A stretch of 64,000 nucleotides of DNA from the NCBI RefSeq assembly GCF_013343115.1, contig NZ_CP054570.1, positions 372,001-436,000 of the forward strand, written 5' to 3'. The stretch comes from Streptococcus sanguinis (lineage in GTDB: Bacteria; Bacillota; Bacilli; Lactobacillales; Streptococcaceae). The translations under genes and the position numbers were made by a program. This document shows, piece by piece, positions 45,897 through 55,115 of the stretch (position 1 is the stretch's first letter; each line of letters starts with the position of its first letter). Under the pieces are notes generated by a model. It was not told where the DNA came from, did no database searches, and worked only from the letters and a program-made list of their open reading frames with translations.

Positions 45897-46542
45897 AATC
45901 ATCAATCCCAGCCGTTTGACGCGCCAGCCTTTTTTTAAGGAGCTGATTGATTATTTGGATCAGCATGAGGCGGTGATTCTACGGGAGATTAAGAGAGAGT
46001 TTGAGAGCGTGGCTAATATTGACCGCTCGATAGAGGAGTTTATCAAGGCTGGCTACATCAAGCGGGAGAACAAGCGATATTACCTGACGCTGCCCTTTGT
46101 GGAAAGTTTGGAGGATGTGCGTTTGGATCAGGAAATCTTTATCCGTGATGATAGTCCGCTCTATCAGGAATTATTAGAGCTGCGCTTTGAGACTCAGCTT
46201 TCCAATCAGACCAATGCGGCGATCTTGCTGGAAGAGACAGATTTTCAGCGAGATAAGCTGACCTTGGCAAATTATTTTTACAAGATGCAGCGCCAATATC
46301 CCCTGTCTGAGGAACAAAAGCCCCTCTATGCTGTCTTGGGCGATGTCAATCCAGAGTATGCACTCAAGTATATGACGACCTTTCTTCTCAAGTATGTCCG
46401 CAAGGATGAGCTCATGCAGAAGAGACGGGACATTTTTGTCGATAGCCTAGTGATTTTGGGCTATATTCGGCAAAACGAAGCAGGTAAGTATGAGTTGAAG
46501 GCCAGCTTTGATAAGGAGAGATTGACTTTCCAGCTGGACTGA
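45889..46542 (+). CDS. DUF1803 domain-containing protein
   Basis: This 217-residue soluble protein starts with a winged-helix-like region (REIKREFESVANIDRSIEEF, then KAGYIKRENKRYYLTLPF) followed by a helical domain. It matches the streptococcal family annotated as DUF1803, of unknown function. Overlap with the hydrolase gene indicates cotranscription. CAAAGGAGAACTT precedes the ATG. Confidence 0.72.
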   Translation: MIKIINPSRLTRQPFFKELIDYLDQHEAVILREIKREFESVANIDRSIEEFIKAGYIKRENKRYYLTLPFVESLEDVRLDQEIFIRDDSPLYQELLELRFETQLSNQTNAAILLEETDFQRDKLTLANYFYKMQRQYPLSEEQKPLYAVLGDVNPEYALKYMTTFLLKYVRKDELMQKRRDIFVDSLVILGYIRQNEAGKYELKASFDKERLTFQLD

Positions 46543-46567
46543 TGTTCCTGTAGAATGAGCAGAATAT

Positions 46568-46596
46568 TTGACCTTTGAAAAGAAAAAACTTATACT
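46568..46596 (+). promoter_or_regulatory. Promoter of the csbD-like gene
   Basis: TTGACC (46568-46573) and TATACT (46591-46596) are separated by 17 bp. ACGGAGGC then precedes the ATG. Confidence 0.7.
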
Positions 46597-46642
46597 ACTG
46601 TAAACGGTATCAAATACTGTAAAAAAGAACGGAGGCAATCAT

Positions 46643-46837
46643 ATGTCACTAGAAAATAAATTCGATCAAGCTAAAGGCGCTGTTAAAGAAGGCGTGGGCA
46701 AAGTTACAGGAGATAATAAGACAGAAGCAGAAGGCTTTGTAGAAAAAACAGTTGCTAAAGCCAAAGAAGTTGCTGAAGATGCTAAAGAAGCTGTAGAAGG
46801 TGCTGTAGAAGGAATCAAAAACAGCTTGGATAAATAA
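46643..46837 (+). CDS. CsbD family stress-response protein
   Basis: This 64-residue hydrophilic protein is rich in Lys, Glu, Ala and Val and has the CsbD pattern [20 protein letters not shown]. Family members are strongly induced by stress in Firmicutes; the molecular role is unknown. It has its own strong promoter and shares a terminator with the convergent fhuG gene. Confidence 0.9.
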   Translation: MSLENKFDQAKGAVKEGVGKVTGDNKTEAEGFVEKTVAKAKEVAEDAKEAVEGAVEGIKNSLDK

Positions 46838-46845
46838 AAAACAAT

Positions 46846-46875
46846 CAGTCGATTATTCGGCTGATTATTTTTTTT
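46846..46875. terminator. Bidirectional terminator between csbD and fhuG
   Basis: AATCAGTCG pairs with CGGCTGATT around TTATT, with an A-tract on one side and a T-tract on the other. It partly overlaps the end of fhuG. Confidence 0.8.
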
Positions 46876-47869
46876 GCTGATACATAAGGTAGAGGAAGTA
46901 GGGGGCTCCAATAATGGAAATCAAAATGCCTGTCGGGACGGAGCTTCCGATGAGGAAGGTTCTTGTGATCGTATCTGCCCCTGTCATGATAAAGGCACCT
47001 AGCAGCATGGCGGCTGGAAAGAGTAAGCGATGATCGCTAGGCAGGAATCGTTTGCTGATATGGCTAGCCAACATACCGATAAAGACAATATTTCCAGCTA
47101 GGGATAGACTAAAAGCGACGAGAGCACTGGCTAATAACAAGGTTATCTGACGCTCTCTTTTTAGATGAAGCCCTAGGCCTAGAGCTGTTTCATCATTTAG
47201 GCCGAGGATATTGAGCTTGTGGGAGCGCAGATAGGTCAGCAACCAGAATAAAAGCAAGAAGGGGCCAGCAATAGCTAGACTTTCCCAGTTATTACCCGTA
47301 ATCTTACCAGCTAGCCAGCTAACTACATAGGTCAGTTTGTTCTGATTGACACGGCCGGTGATGGCAATCATACTGGAAGACAGAATGGTTGACAAGGTCA
47401 CACCAGCGATAATGAGCTTGACGGGGCTGATAGCTTGGCCTTTTTGATGTGAGATCAGGTAAATAAGAGCTACTGTCATCATACCGCCAAAGGTTGCGAT
47501 AAAGGGAAGATAGCGGATATAGAAAGGATCAGTCACTTCTAGCTTGCTGATAGCAAGAGTAATGATAACACCAGCTCCGGCATTTATTCCCAAGGTTCCT
47601 GAATCGGCAAGTGGGTTTCGAGTAAAGGTCTGCAGCAGTACACCGCTCATCCCTAGCGAAGCTCCTGCTAGAAGGCAGACCAGAATTCGAGGCAGGCGGA
47701 TCTGCTCCATGATAAAGGCGCTGCCATCATCTCCTTGCCCCAGCAGATATCGAAAAGCTTCACCGATATTAAATTCCTGATCGCCTGATGATAGAGACAG
47801 TAGGAAAATTAGGAAAGTCAGGAGGCTGAGACTTATTAGAACCAAAAGAATTCGTTTTTTATCTCTCAT
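46865..47869 (-). CDS. fhuG: Iron-siderophore ABC transporter permease FhuG
   Basis: This 334-residue permease of the FecCD family has about ten helices. The family segments RLPRILVCLLAGASLGMSGV, LADSGTLGINAGAG and the coupling region LPSDHRLLFPAAML contact the ATPase. It pairs with FhuB to form the channel. Its start lies within the end of fhuB (overlap 11 bases). It is the last gene of the fhuCDBG operon. Confidence 0.9.
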   Translation of the reverse strand: MRDKKRILLVLISLSLLTFLIFLLSLSSGDQEFNIGEAFRYLLGQGDDGSAFIMEQIRLPRILVCLLAGASLGMSGVLLQTFTRNPLADSGTLGINAGAGVIITLAISKLEVTDPFYIRYLPFIATFGGMMTVALIYLISHQKGQAISPVKLIIAGVTLSTILSSSMIAITGRVNQNKLTYVVSWLAGKITGNNWESLAIAGPFLLLFWLLTYLRSHKLNILGLNDETALGLGLHLKRERQITLLLASALVAFSLSLAGNIVFIGMLASHISKRFLPSDHRLLFPAAMLLGAFIMTGADTITRTFLIGSSVPTGILISIIGAPYFLYLMYQQKK

Positions 47870-48878
47870 AGAAGGCCCCCTTTCTCATCAGCCACAGGAA
47901 GACTGGCAGCGTAACGAGACTGATAATAGAGCTAAGAGGCAGACCGACCATATGACTCGCAGCGAAATCACAGATCAATAGAAAGAGCGCTCCTGTTAGC
48001 ATCGTCAGTGGCAAGATTTTTTGGTAATTCTTTCCGCTGATGGTTTTGACAAAGTGTGGAATAATCAGTCCGACAAGAGCCAGGCTTCCTACTAGGGCAA
48101 CGGTTGCCGCTGATAACAGTAGAACAATACTCAGAAAGAACAGGGTTATCTGAGTCGTTCGCTGGCCTAAGCCCTTGGCTACTGTTTCATTGAGGCTGAG
48201 AATGGTTAGTTGGTGAGAAAATAGCTGAGCCAGTAAAAGGCCTAATAGGATAAAGGGAGCAATGATTTGCAGCATTTTCCAATTGGTTCCTAGAAGCCCT
48301 CCAGCCTGCCAACCGATGACAGCATTGGTCAGGTTGAGATAAATGGTCAAGCCTTGTCCGATAGCGGTCAGGAGTGTTGTTACCATGGCACCGGATAAGA
48401 CAAGACGTAGTTGCTCAAAACCTTTTCTAGGATGGTAGGAGAGGCTAAAAACCAGAATACTGGCTAGACAGGCTCCTGCAAGTGAGAGCAGGAGGATGCT
48501 ACTGTAGTGTATACTCTTAGAAAAGGCATAACCGCAGATGAGCGCAAGGCCAGCTCCAGAGTTGATCCCCAAAAGTCCCGGATCAGCAATGGCATTGCGG
48601 GTAATCCCCTGCATGAGGGCTCCTGAAACGGCCAAGCTAGCTCCGACTAGCAGAGCTGCAATTCCTCTAGGTAAGCGCAGATCTATGATGATGTTCTGGG
48701 CTGGACTTTCCTTGAAGGGATGGCTCAGTGTTTCTATCAGTTGCCGATGGGAGTAGCTGGGAATGCCAAAGCGCAGGTAGAGATAGAGTCCGCCAATCAG
48801 CAGGAGAATGAGGGCGAAAAAAACAAGCCAAAAAATGTTTGGCCTATTTTTTTGAGTGAAGAGTGTATGAAGCGTCAT
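47859..48878 (-). CDS. fhuB: Iron-siderophore ABC transporter permease FhuB
   Basis: This 339-residue FecCD-family permease has about ten helices with LRLPRGIAALLVGASLAVSG and IADPGLLGINSGAGLA. It is the partner of FhuG. The gene order C-D-B-G on the minus strand matches the ferrichrome or hydroxamate siderophore importers of Gram-positive cocci. The actual siderophore is not certain. Confidence 0.9.
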   Translation of the reverse strand: MTLHTLFTQKNRPNIFWLVFFALILLLIGGLYLYLRFGIPSYSHRQLIETLSHPFKESPAQNIIIDLRLPRGIAALLVGASLAVSGALMQGITRNAIADPGLLGINSGAGLALICGYAFSKSIHYSSILLLSLAGACLASILVFSLSYHPRKGFEQLRLVLSGAMVTTLLTAIGQGLTIYLNLTNAVIGWQAGGLLGTNWKMLQIIAPFILLGLLLAQLFSHQLTILSLNETVAKGLGQRTTQITLFFLSIVLLLSAATVALVGSLALVGLIIPHFVKTISGKNYQKILPLTMLTGALFLLICDFAASHMVGLPLSSIISLVTLPVFLWLMRKGAFYER

Positions 48879-48976
48879 CTGGTGTCCTTTATATAGTTGA
48901 AAATCAAATAGCTGTCATGAGATATATCGCTTACTAGCAATGTTTTTAACTAATCTAAGTTTCTGCAAGGAATGGC

Positions 48977-49912
48977 CTAGTTCATTTTTTCAAGACCATC
49001 TTGAATGGTTTTGAGTTCGTATTCAAGTGTCAATGGATCGTTGAAATAAAAGGCGTTGGCATCCACTTTTAAGATGTGGTTCTGTTGGACAGCGGGAATG
49101 GATTTCCAAACATCGCTTTCGTAAAGAGCGCTGCCTGTTTTATCATCTTCAGCTGCAACCAGGACATAATCGCCAATGTACTCACTCACCGTTTCTTGGC
49201 TGACTTGCAAGTAGCCACTTGGGAATACTTCATCCTTCACCTTTTGTGGGGCATCAAATCCCAGAGACTTGTAGATAACTTCTCCGCCTCGTCCCCAGTT
49301 GTTACCGAAGAGGTAGATTTCCTTTTCATATAGCCCGACAACCGTGAAAGTGACATTTTGTCCCAGCTTTTCTTTTAACTGCTTGCCAATATCAGCTGTT
49401 TTGCTCTTCCAATCAGCAATCCATTGGTCAGCTTCTTTTTCCTTACCAAAGATTTGGCCAAAGCGATTCAGGATTTCTAAATAGTCATTTTTTCCATAAT
49501 CAATGGCAATAGTTGGAGCGATTTTCTTTAGTTCATCGATATTTTTGTCACTGGCATCTACCACGATAAGGTCTGGCTTTTGCTTGGCGATAGACTCCAA
49601 ATCTTCTGGCATCAGGACCTTGGCATTTTTGACTTTTTCTTTGAGGACAGGATTTTTAGCATCATAGGATGTTACAGTGACAGGGTCGAAACCTAGTTGC
49701 AGCAAATAGCCTGTGTAGGTAGAGGAGAGGCTGGCGATGCGTTTTGGATTTTTAGGAATATCGCCGTAGTAGTGAAATCCATCAATTTTGGGCTTGCTGG
49801 ATAGCTCGACCTTGTCTGCAGAGGCAGAGTTTTCGGATTTAGATGAGCTGCCGCAGGCAACTAAAAGGAAGATGGTGACAGTAAGGATGGCAAATGATAA
49901 AAACTTTTTCAT
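48977..49912 (-). CDS. fhuD: Siderophore ABC transporter substrate-binding lipoprotein FhuD
   Basis: This 311-residue lipoprotein has its lipobox at LLVACG (Cys about 20) and the PeripLa_BP_2 fold of iron-siderophore binding proteins (PKRIASLSSTYTGYLLQLG, KQKPDLIVVDAS). It captures ferric siderophore on the outer face of the membrane. I start at ATG 49912 with GGAGGAAAAA upstream; a longer frame would delay the signal peptide. Confidence 0.9.
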   Translation of the reverse strand: MKKFLSFAILTVTIFLLVACGSSSKSENSASADKVELSSKPKIDGFHYYGDIPKNPKRIASLSSTYTGYLLQLGFDPVTVTSYDAKNPVLKEKVKNAKVLMPEDLESIAKQKPDLIVVDASDKNIDELKKIAPTIAIDYGKNDYLEILNRFGQIFGKEKEADQWIADWKSKTADIGKQLKEKLGQNVTFTVVGLYEKEIYLFGNNWGRGGEVIYKSLGFDAPQKVKDEVFPSGYLQVSQETVSEYIGDYVLVAAEDDKTGSALYESDVWKSIPAVQQNHILKVDANAFYFNDPLTLEYELKTIQDGLEKMN

Positions 49913-49991
49913 TTTTTCCTCCAATTCTATAAAAAGTTTAGAAGATGTATCCATGAAGAAGATATGGGAAACTTATCTATGAATACATGAC

Positions 49992-50777
49992 TTATTTAAC
50001 GAGCTGATAGCTGAGGCAGAGCGGCTTATCCTGAATAGGATCCCGAATAATCTGGGCTTCAATCTGAAAAATGTCTCTCAGAATATCCGAGGTCATGACC
50101 TGCTCAACACTTCCTTGGTACTGAATACACCCATTTTTCATGGCAATCAGCTGATGGGAAAAGCGGGCAGCTAGGTTGATGTCATGCAGAACCATGATAA
50201 TGGTTTTTCCGCTGAGTCGGTTGAGGTCATTCAGCAACTCCAAGATTTCCAGCTGATGATTCATATCCAGATAGGTGGTTGGCTCGTCCAGAAAAATAGT
50301 CTCTGTATCTTGAGCTAGAGCCATAGCAATCCAGACGCGCTGACGCTGACCTCCAGACAAATCATCCACCTGCCAGTCCGAAAATTCGCTGACCTGAGTT
50401 GCTTCCATAGCCCAGCAGATTTTTTCCCGGTCTTCTGTACTGAGCCGCCCCAAGCCAGTTTGATGCGGAAAGCGGCCATAAGAGACCAGATCATAGACGG
50501 TGATGCCATCGGTCGCCTCCATGGTTTGGGGCAGCAAGGCAATCTTTTGCGCCACCTCCTTGGTCGGCAGTAGGGCGATGGACTGTCCATCCAGAGTTAT
50601 GCTGCCAGCTTTTGTCGGCAAAATACGGGTAAAAGCCTTGAGAAGCGTGGATTTACCGCAGCCATTGCTACCGATAATAGTTGTAATCTTTCCCTCGGCG
50701 AGTTGGCAGTCCAGTCCGTCAATAATAACCTTTTGATCGTAGGCGACCTGGATACTTGCTGCAGAGATAGTGGACAT
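49992..50777 (-). CDS. fhuC: Siderophore ABC transporter ATP-binding protein FhuC
   Basis: This 261-residue ATPase shows Walker A (GSNGCGKSTLLK), signature (LSGGQRQRVWIAMALAQ), Walker B (IFLDEPTTYLDM) and H-loop (MVLHDINLAARF). It powers FhuBG. It is the first gene of the operon, after an extended -10 (TGGTATAAT read on the minus strand near 50820). No clear Fur or MtsR site was recognised in the AT-rich leader. Confidence 0.92.
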   Translation of the reverse strand: MSTISAASIQVAYDQKVIIDGLDCQLAEGKITTIIGSNGCGKSTLLKAFTRILPTKAGSITLDGQSIALLPTKEVAQKIALLPQTMEATDGITVYDLVSYGRFPHQTGLGRLSTEDREKICWAMEATQVSEFSDWQVDDLSGGQRQRVWIAMALAQDTETIFLDEPTTYLDMNHQLEILELLNDLNRLSGKTIIMVLHDINLAARFSHQLIAMKNGCIQYQGSVEQVMTSDILRDIFQIEAQIIRDPIQDKPLCLSYQLVK

Positions 50778-50994
50778 AGACTTCCTTTCTGGCTGATTCT
50801 TCTATCAGAATTACACCTTTTATTATACCATAAAAATTTTTCTAAAAAAAGAGTTTTCTGACAATTTAATAAAAATAAAATAAAAAAGTTTTATAAATTT
50901 GTAAATAATAAAAATTTAAGCTTTTCATGCTAAGATAGAAATATTAAAAAGGACCTGCAATGATGATATGAATTTACAGGTGGTGAAAGGGAAA

Positions 50995-51753
50995 ATGATG
51001 AAATTATTGACAAACCTACGCCCCTCTAAGCCTTTGAAAGAGCTGAGGTGGTTTGATATTGCAGTGATTACCCTGCTCATGTTTGGGCAGTTTATTTATC
51101 GCTCAACGGAGCTTTATTTAGCTAGCTTTGCGCCAGCTTCCAGCACAGGAGCGACTGAAACGGTGACCAATACAGCCACTGAAGGAGCGGCTTTTTCTAG
51201 TAATTTCAATTTTCAGCTGCTGATGCTGGTCTTGACCATTCTTTACCTATTGTTTCGGCGCTTTGACTTTAAGCAGCTTCCTATTCGTATGAGCTGGTCG
51301 GTTCTCCTTTGGACTCCTCTTATTTTTGTAGTGGTAGGGTTCTTTGCTGACATTGTAACGACACTGAGCGGCGAGTATAATTACTTTGATCCAACCCTCT
51401 GGTCCTATGTGGACCTGCTAGAAATTTTCCGGAAATTTGCTGAACTGACACCTATGGCCATCCTCTACGGACTTCTCAATGGCTTCTATGAGGAATTCTT
51501 CTTTCTGGGGCTTATGACCTCTGTTAAGGATAAGTATAAGTGGTGGGCTCTGGCTTACTCTACTATCATTCGGATTTCTTTCCACACCTATCAGGGCATG
51601 CTGTGGGCCTTGGTTATCGGAGTGGTGTACGGTCTCTTTTACTATTTCCTTTACAAGTACAAGGTCAAGAACCTCCTGCCTTTCTTTCTCATGCACGCCT
51701 TGGCGGATATGTTTGGCTCCAGCTTGATGTACGTTCTGATTAAATGGCGGTGA
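50995..51753 (+). CDS. CPBP family intramembrane metalloprotease-like protein
   Basis: This 252-residue membrane protein has about seven helices and CPBP/Abi motifs: an EE pair (GFYEEFFFLGL), then SFHTYQG and HALADMFG. The usual Arg of EExxxR is not evident, so protease activity is uncertain. Relatives process prenylated proteins or give bacteriocin self-immunity. The start is ambiguous: ATG 50995 follows AAAGGGAAA, and ATG 50968 is also in frame. It is divergent from fhuC. Confidence 0.78.
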   Translation: MMKLLTNLRPSKPLKELRWFDIAVITLLMFGQFIYRSTELYLASFAPASSTGATETVTNTATEGAAFSSNFNFQLLMLVLTILYLLFRRFDFKQLPIRMSWSVLLWTPLIFVVVGFFADIVTTLSGEYNYFDPTLWSYVDLLEIFRKFAELTPMAILYGLLNGFYEEFFFLGLMTSVKDKYKWWALAYSTIIRISFHTYQGMLWALVIGVVYGLFYYFLYKYKVKNLLPFFLMHALADMFGSSLMYVLIKWR

Positions 51754-51768
51754 TTTTTACAAAACGAC

Positions 51769-51796
51769 AATAAAAAGGCGATATGCTCGCCTTTTT
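51769..51796. terminator. Bidirectional terminator between the CPBP gene and murE
   Basis: AAAAAGGCGA pairs with TCGCCTTTTT around TATGC, with A and T runs on both flanks. Confidence 0.85.
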
Positions 51797-51798
51797 TC

Positions 51799-53244
51799 TT
51801 ATAAATACTTTTCTGCAAGTGCATAGTCTCCTGGATAGGCTACTTTTTCTCCTTCTACGATTTGGTAAGCATCCGCTCCTTTACCGGCCAGAATGACGGC
51901 ATCTCCCTCTCGGTCTGTCAGGCTGAGAGCTTTTTTGATGGCTTCCTCTCGGTCGGCTATTTTTTCCACTGGATAGGAGATGTAAGATGCGATTTCCTCC
52001 GCAATGGCTAGAGGGTCTTCATAGTTGGGGTCGTCCGCGGTTAAGATAACGGTCAGCTCAGGATGCTGATTAAGTAGGCGACCGAAGTCTTTGCGCCGGC
52101 TTTCACCCTTGTTGCCGGTAGCACCCAAGAGGAGGATAATCTTACCCTTCTGGTGTTCCTCTACCACAGACAGCAGGTTGCTCAGGCTGACGCCATTGTG
52201 AGCATAATCAACGAAGATTTTGGCACCATTTTTCTGAGTCAGAACTTCCATACGGCCTGGGACTCGGGTTGCGGCAATTCCTTTTTTGATGTCTTCGAGG
52301 CTAGCACCCAGACGCAGACAGGCAAGACCAGCAGCTACTGCATTTTCCTGATTGAAGCGGCCGATGAGCTGGATGTCGTAGTGGCCAGCTAATTTCCCAG
52401 CAGCTTCAAAGCTGAAAGCCTGAGAATCCTTGATAGTATTGTTAGAGCCTGCTCCATAGAAATCGTGTTCCAAAGAGGCGACTTGCTCTTTCACGATTTG
52501 GAAATAATCCATGCCGCTATTCACGATAACTGCTCGGCTATTATCCATCAAGAGCCGCTTATTATAGAAGTAGTCTTCAAAGGTTGGATGTTCAATGGGG
52601 CCGATATGGTCGGGGCTGATATTGAGAAAGACACCCACATCAAAGGTCAGGCCGTAGACCCGCTTCTTGAGATAAGCCTGACTGGAAACTTCCATGATGA
52701 GATGAGTCCGACCATTAGCAAGGGCTTGGGCCATCATTTTGATAAGATCCAGACTCTCTGGTGTAGTCAGAGTTGACTTGAAGAAGGTCTCGCCATCCAA
52801 AGTAGTGTTCATAGTCGAGAGCAGGGCAGGACGATGGCTTTGAGAAAGGATTTGATAGGCAAAATAAGCTGTAGTTGTCTTGCCCTTGGTGCCAGTAAAG
52901 GCCAGCAGTTTGAGCTTTTTCTCAGGATGGCCGTAAAATTCCATGACTAAGAGACTCATGGCCTGCTTGACATCGTTGACTAAGAGGACCGGAATGCCCA
53001 CTTGAAAGTCTGTCTCGCTGATATAAAAGCGCAGGCCAGCTGTGACGGCTTTTTCTAGAAATTCTTTCTTAAAAGCCTCACCCTTGACAAAAAAGAGGGT
53101 AGAGGCATCTGCTTCCCTGCTGTCATAACTGATACTATCGAAAGTCAAGCCGCTATAAGAGAAGAAGTATTCTCCGTCTTTGACAATATCACGAAAATTA
53201 TGGTCTTCTTTTAAAATATCTAATACGGTTTCAATTTTAATCAT
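51799..53244 (-). CDS. murE: UDP-N-acetylmuramyl-tripeptide synthetase, lysine-adding
   Basis: MurE adds L-lysine to UDP-MurNAc-L-Ala-D-Glu in the cytoplasm. The 481-residue Mur ligase has the ATP motif [13 protein letters not shown] and the central MEVSSQAY. The C-terminal substrate motif reads [11 protein letters not shown], not DNPR, which marks lysine-type and not diaminopimelate-type enzymes. I start at ATG 53244 (MIKIETVLD); an upstream ATG at 53286 adds an unlikely extension. It is divergent from the flippase gene. Confidence 0.94.
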   Translation of the reverse strand: MIKIETVLDILKEDHNFRDIVKDGEYFFSYSGLTFDSISYDSREADASTLFFVKGEAFKKEFLEKAVTAGLRFYISETDFQVGIPVLLVNDVKQAMSLLVMEFYGHPEKKLKLLAFTGTKGKTTTAYFAYQILSQSHRPALLSTMNTTLDGETFFKSTLTTPESLDLIKMMAQALANGRTHLIMEVSSQAYLKKRVYGLTFDVGVFLNISPDHIGPIEHPTFEDYFYNKRLLMDNSRAVIVNSGMDYFQIVKEQVASLEHDFYGAGSNNTIKDSQAFSFEAAGKLAGHYDIQLIGRFNQENAVAAGLACLRLGASLEDIKKGIAATRVPGRMEVLTQKNGAKIFVDYAHNGVSLSNLLSVVEEHQKGKIILLLGATGNKGESRRKDFGRLLNQHPELTVILTADDPNYEDPLAIAEEIASYISYPVEKIADREEAIKKALSLTDREGDAVILAGKGADAYQIVEGEKVAYPGDYALAEKYL

Positions 53245-53330
53245 AAATCTATTGTAAACCTTATGGCTGGGTTTTACAAGAGGCAAGGAAAAGTTTATAA
53301 TAAAAGAAGAATAAATAGAAGAGGTTTTCT

Positions 53331-54959
53331 ATGAGCCAAGAAACAACAAGCCAGCAGCAGCAGATGCTGCGGGGAACTGCCTGGCTAACTGCCAGCAATT
53401 TTATCAGTCGTCTTCTGGGGGCCATCTATATCATTCCTTGGTATATCTGGATGGGCAAGCACGGCGCCGAGGCCAACGGCCTTTTTACTATGGGCTACAA
53501 TATCTATGCCTGGTTTTTACTGATTTCTACAGCCGGCGTGCCAGTGGCAGTGGCCAAGCAGGTAGCTAAGTACAATACCATTGACAAGGAAGAGCATAGC
53601 TTTACTCTCATTCGAGAGTTTCTCAAGTTTATGCTGCTTTTGGGAGCTGTCTTTGCAGTGATTATGTACCTGCTCTCACCAGTTTTCGCTTCTATGTCAG
53701 GCGGTGGTTCAGACTTGGTTCCAGTCATGCAGAGTCTGTCTCTGGCCGTTTTGATATTCCCATCGATGAGTGTTATCCGAGGTTTTTTCCAAGGTTTTAA
53801 CAATCTCAAGCCTTATGCCATCAGTCAGATTGCGGAGCAGGTCATTCGGGTTATCTGGATGCTGCTGACAGCCTTTTTTATCATGAAAATCGGCTCTGGC
53901 AACTATGTAGAAGCGGTTACCCAGTCAACATTTGCAGCATTTATCGGTATGCTGGCTAGCATGGCTGTCTTAGCCTTCTATCTCTGGAAGACAGGGATGC
54001 TGATTTCCATCCTTCATAAGCCTGCTAATGCAGGGGAGATCAATGGCCGTGCCCTCCTCTGGGATACCATTCGTGAAGCCATTCCTTTCATTATCACAGG
54101 ATCTGCCATTCAGCTTTTTCAGATTATTGACCAAGCTACCTTTATCCATGTCATGGGCTGGATTAGCAAGTACAGCAAATCCGAGCTGCTGGTTCAGTTT
54201 GCCTATTTCTCAGCCAATCCTAATAAAATTACCATGATTTTAATTGCAGTGGCTACCTCTATCGGCGGTGTCGGGATTCCTCTCTTGACTGAGAACTATG
54301 TCAAAGGTGATTTCCGATCGGCTGCACGCTTGGTGCAGGATAATCTTAGTATGCTGATTTTCTTTATCTTGCCAGCAACCATTGGTGCTGTTTTGGTAGC
54401 GGAACCTCTGTATACTGTTTTCTATGGCAAGCCAGATGGTCTAGCACTAGGGCTTTTCATCTTTGCTATGCTGCAGACCATTATCCTCAGTCTATATACG
54501 GTGTTGGCTCCGATGATTCAAGCCCTCTTCCAAAATCGAAAAGCTATTATTTACTTCCTCTATGGAGTAGGAGTCAAGCTGGTGCTGCAAGTACCCTTGA
54601 TTTATATTTTCAAAGCTTATGGTCCTCTTCTTGCGACGACAGTTGGCTTGATTATCCCAATCCTGCTCATGTATCAGGAAATTCGCAAGGTAACAGGTCT
54701 GAATCCTAAGAATCTCTTTAAGCGGAGCCTCCTGTCAGTGATTCTGACAGTTCTGATGATCATCTTTGTCTTGGTGGCAGAGCTGCTCATTGGACTCTTC
54801 CTACATCCAAGCGGTCGGATTTCCAGCTTTGTCTATATCGCTCTGATTGGCGGTATCGGCCTTGCTGTCTATGGCGGTCTGGCGCTCAAAGTTCGCCTTA
54901 TGGATCGCTTTATCGGTTCAAAAGCGGCTAGTCTGCGACGACGCTTTCATATCTATTAA
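53331..54959 (+). CDS. murJ: Lipid II flippase MurJ/YtgP (MOP superfamily)
   Basis: This 542-residue protein has about 14 transmembrane helices and the YtgP/MurJ pattern (GTAWLTASNFISRLLGAIYIIPWY, then GFFQGFNNLKPYAISQIAEQ). It moves lipid II across the membrane for wall assembly. Position beside murE supports this against a capsule flippase. AGAGGTTTTCT precedes the ATG. Confidence 0.87.
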   Translation: MSQETTSQQQQMLRGTAWLTASNFISRLLGAIYIIPWYIWMGKHGAEANGLFTMGYNIYAWFLLISTAGVPVAVAKQVAKYNTIDKEEHSFTLIREFLKFMLLLGAVFAVIMYLLSPVFASMSGGGSDLVPVMQSLSLAVLIFPSMSVIRGFFQGFNNLKPYAISQIAEQVIRVIWMLLTAFFIMKIGSGNYVEAVTQSTFAAFIGMLASMAVLAFYLWKTGMLISILHKPANAGEINGRALLWDTIREAIPFIITGSAIQLFQIIDQATFIHVMGWISKYSKSELLVQFAYFSANPNKITMILIAVATSIGGVGIPLLTENYVKGDFRSAARLVQDNLSMLIFFILPATIGAVLVAEPLYTVFYGKPDGLALGLFIFAMLQTIILSLYTVLAPMIQALFQNRKAIIYFLYGVGVKLVLQVPLIYIFKAYGPLLATTVGLIIPILLMYQEIRKVTGLNPKNLFKRSLLSVILTVLMIIFVLVAELLIGLFLHPSGRISSFVYIALIGGIGLAVYGGLALKVRLMDRFIGSKAASLRRRFHIY

Positions 54960-54983
54960 AAAGCCGCTAGGCTTTTTAATTTT
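54956..54983 (+). terminator. Terminator of murJ
   Basis: TTAAAAAGCC pairs with GGCTTTTTAA around GCTA, followed by TTTTT. The left arm overlaps the stop. Confidence 0.8.
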
Positions 54984-55011
54984 TAGCTTTGTTTTTCTAA
55001 AACATTAACAT

Positions 55012-55028
55012 TATAGTTTCAAACTATA
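55012..55028 (+). promoter_or_regulatory. MET-box (MtaR/MetR operator)
   Basis: TATAGTTTCAAACTATA is an exact match to the streptococcal MET-box (TATAGTTTSAAACTATA), bound by the LysR-type regulator of methionine genes. It lies 88 bases before metB and about 45 bases upstream of a TACAAT -10 box (55073-55078). Confidence 0.9.
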
Positions 55029-55115
55029 GCTAGCTCTTGAAAAGAAAAAAGAAAAATGTTTTCAAAAGATGTTACAATAGAGGGTGAAATATTAGCGAAG
55101 GATTGGAAGGTTAAT

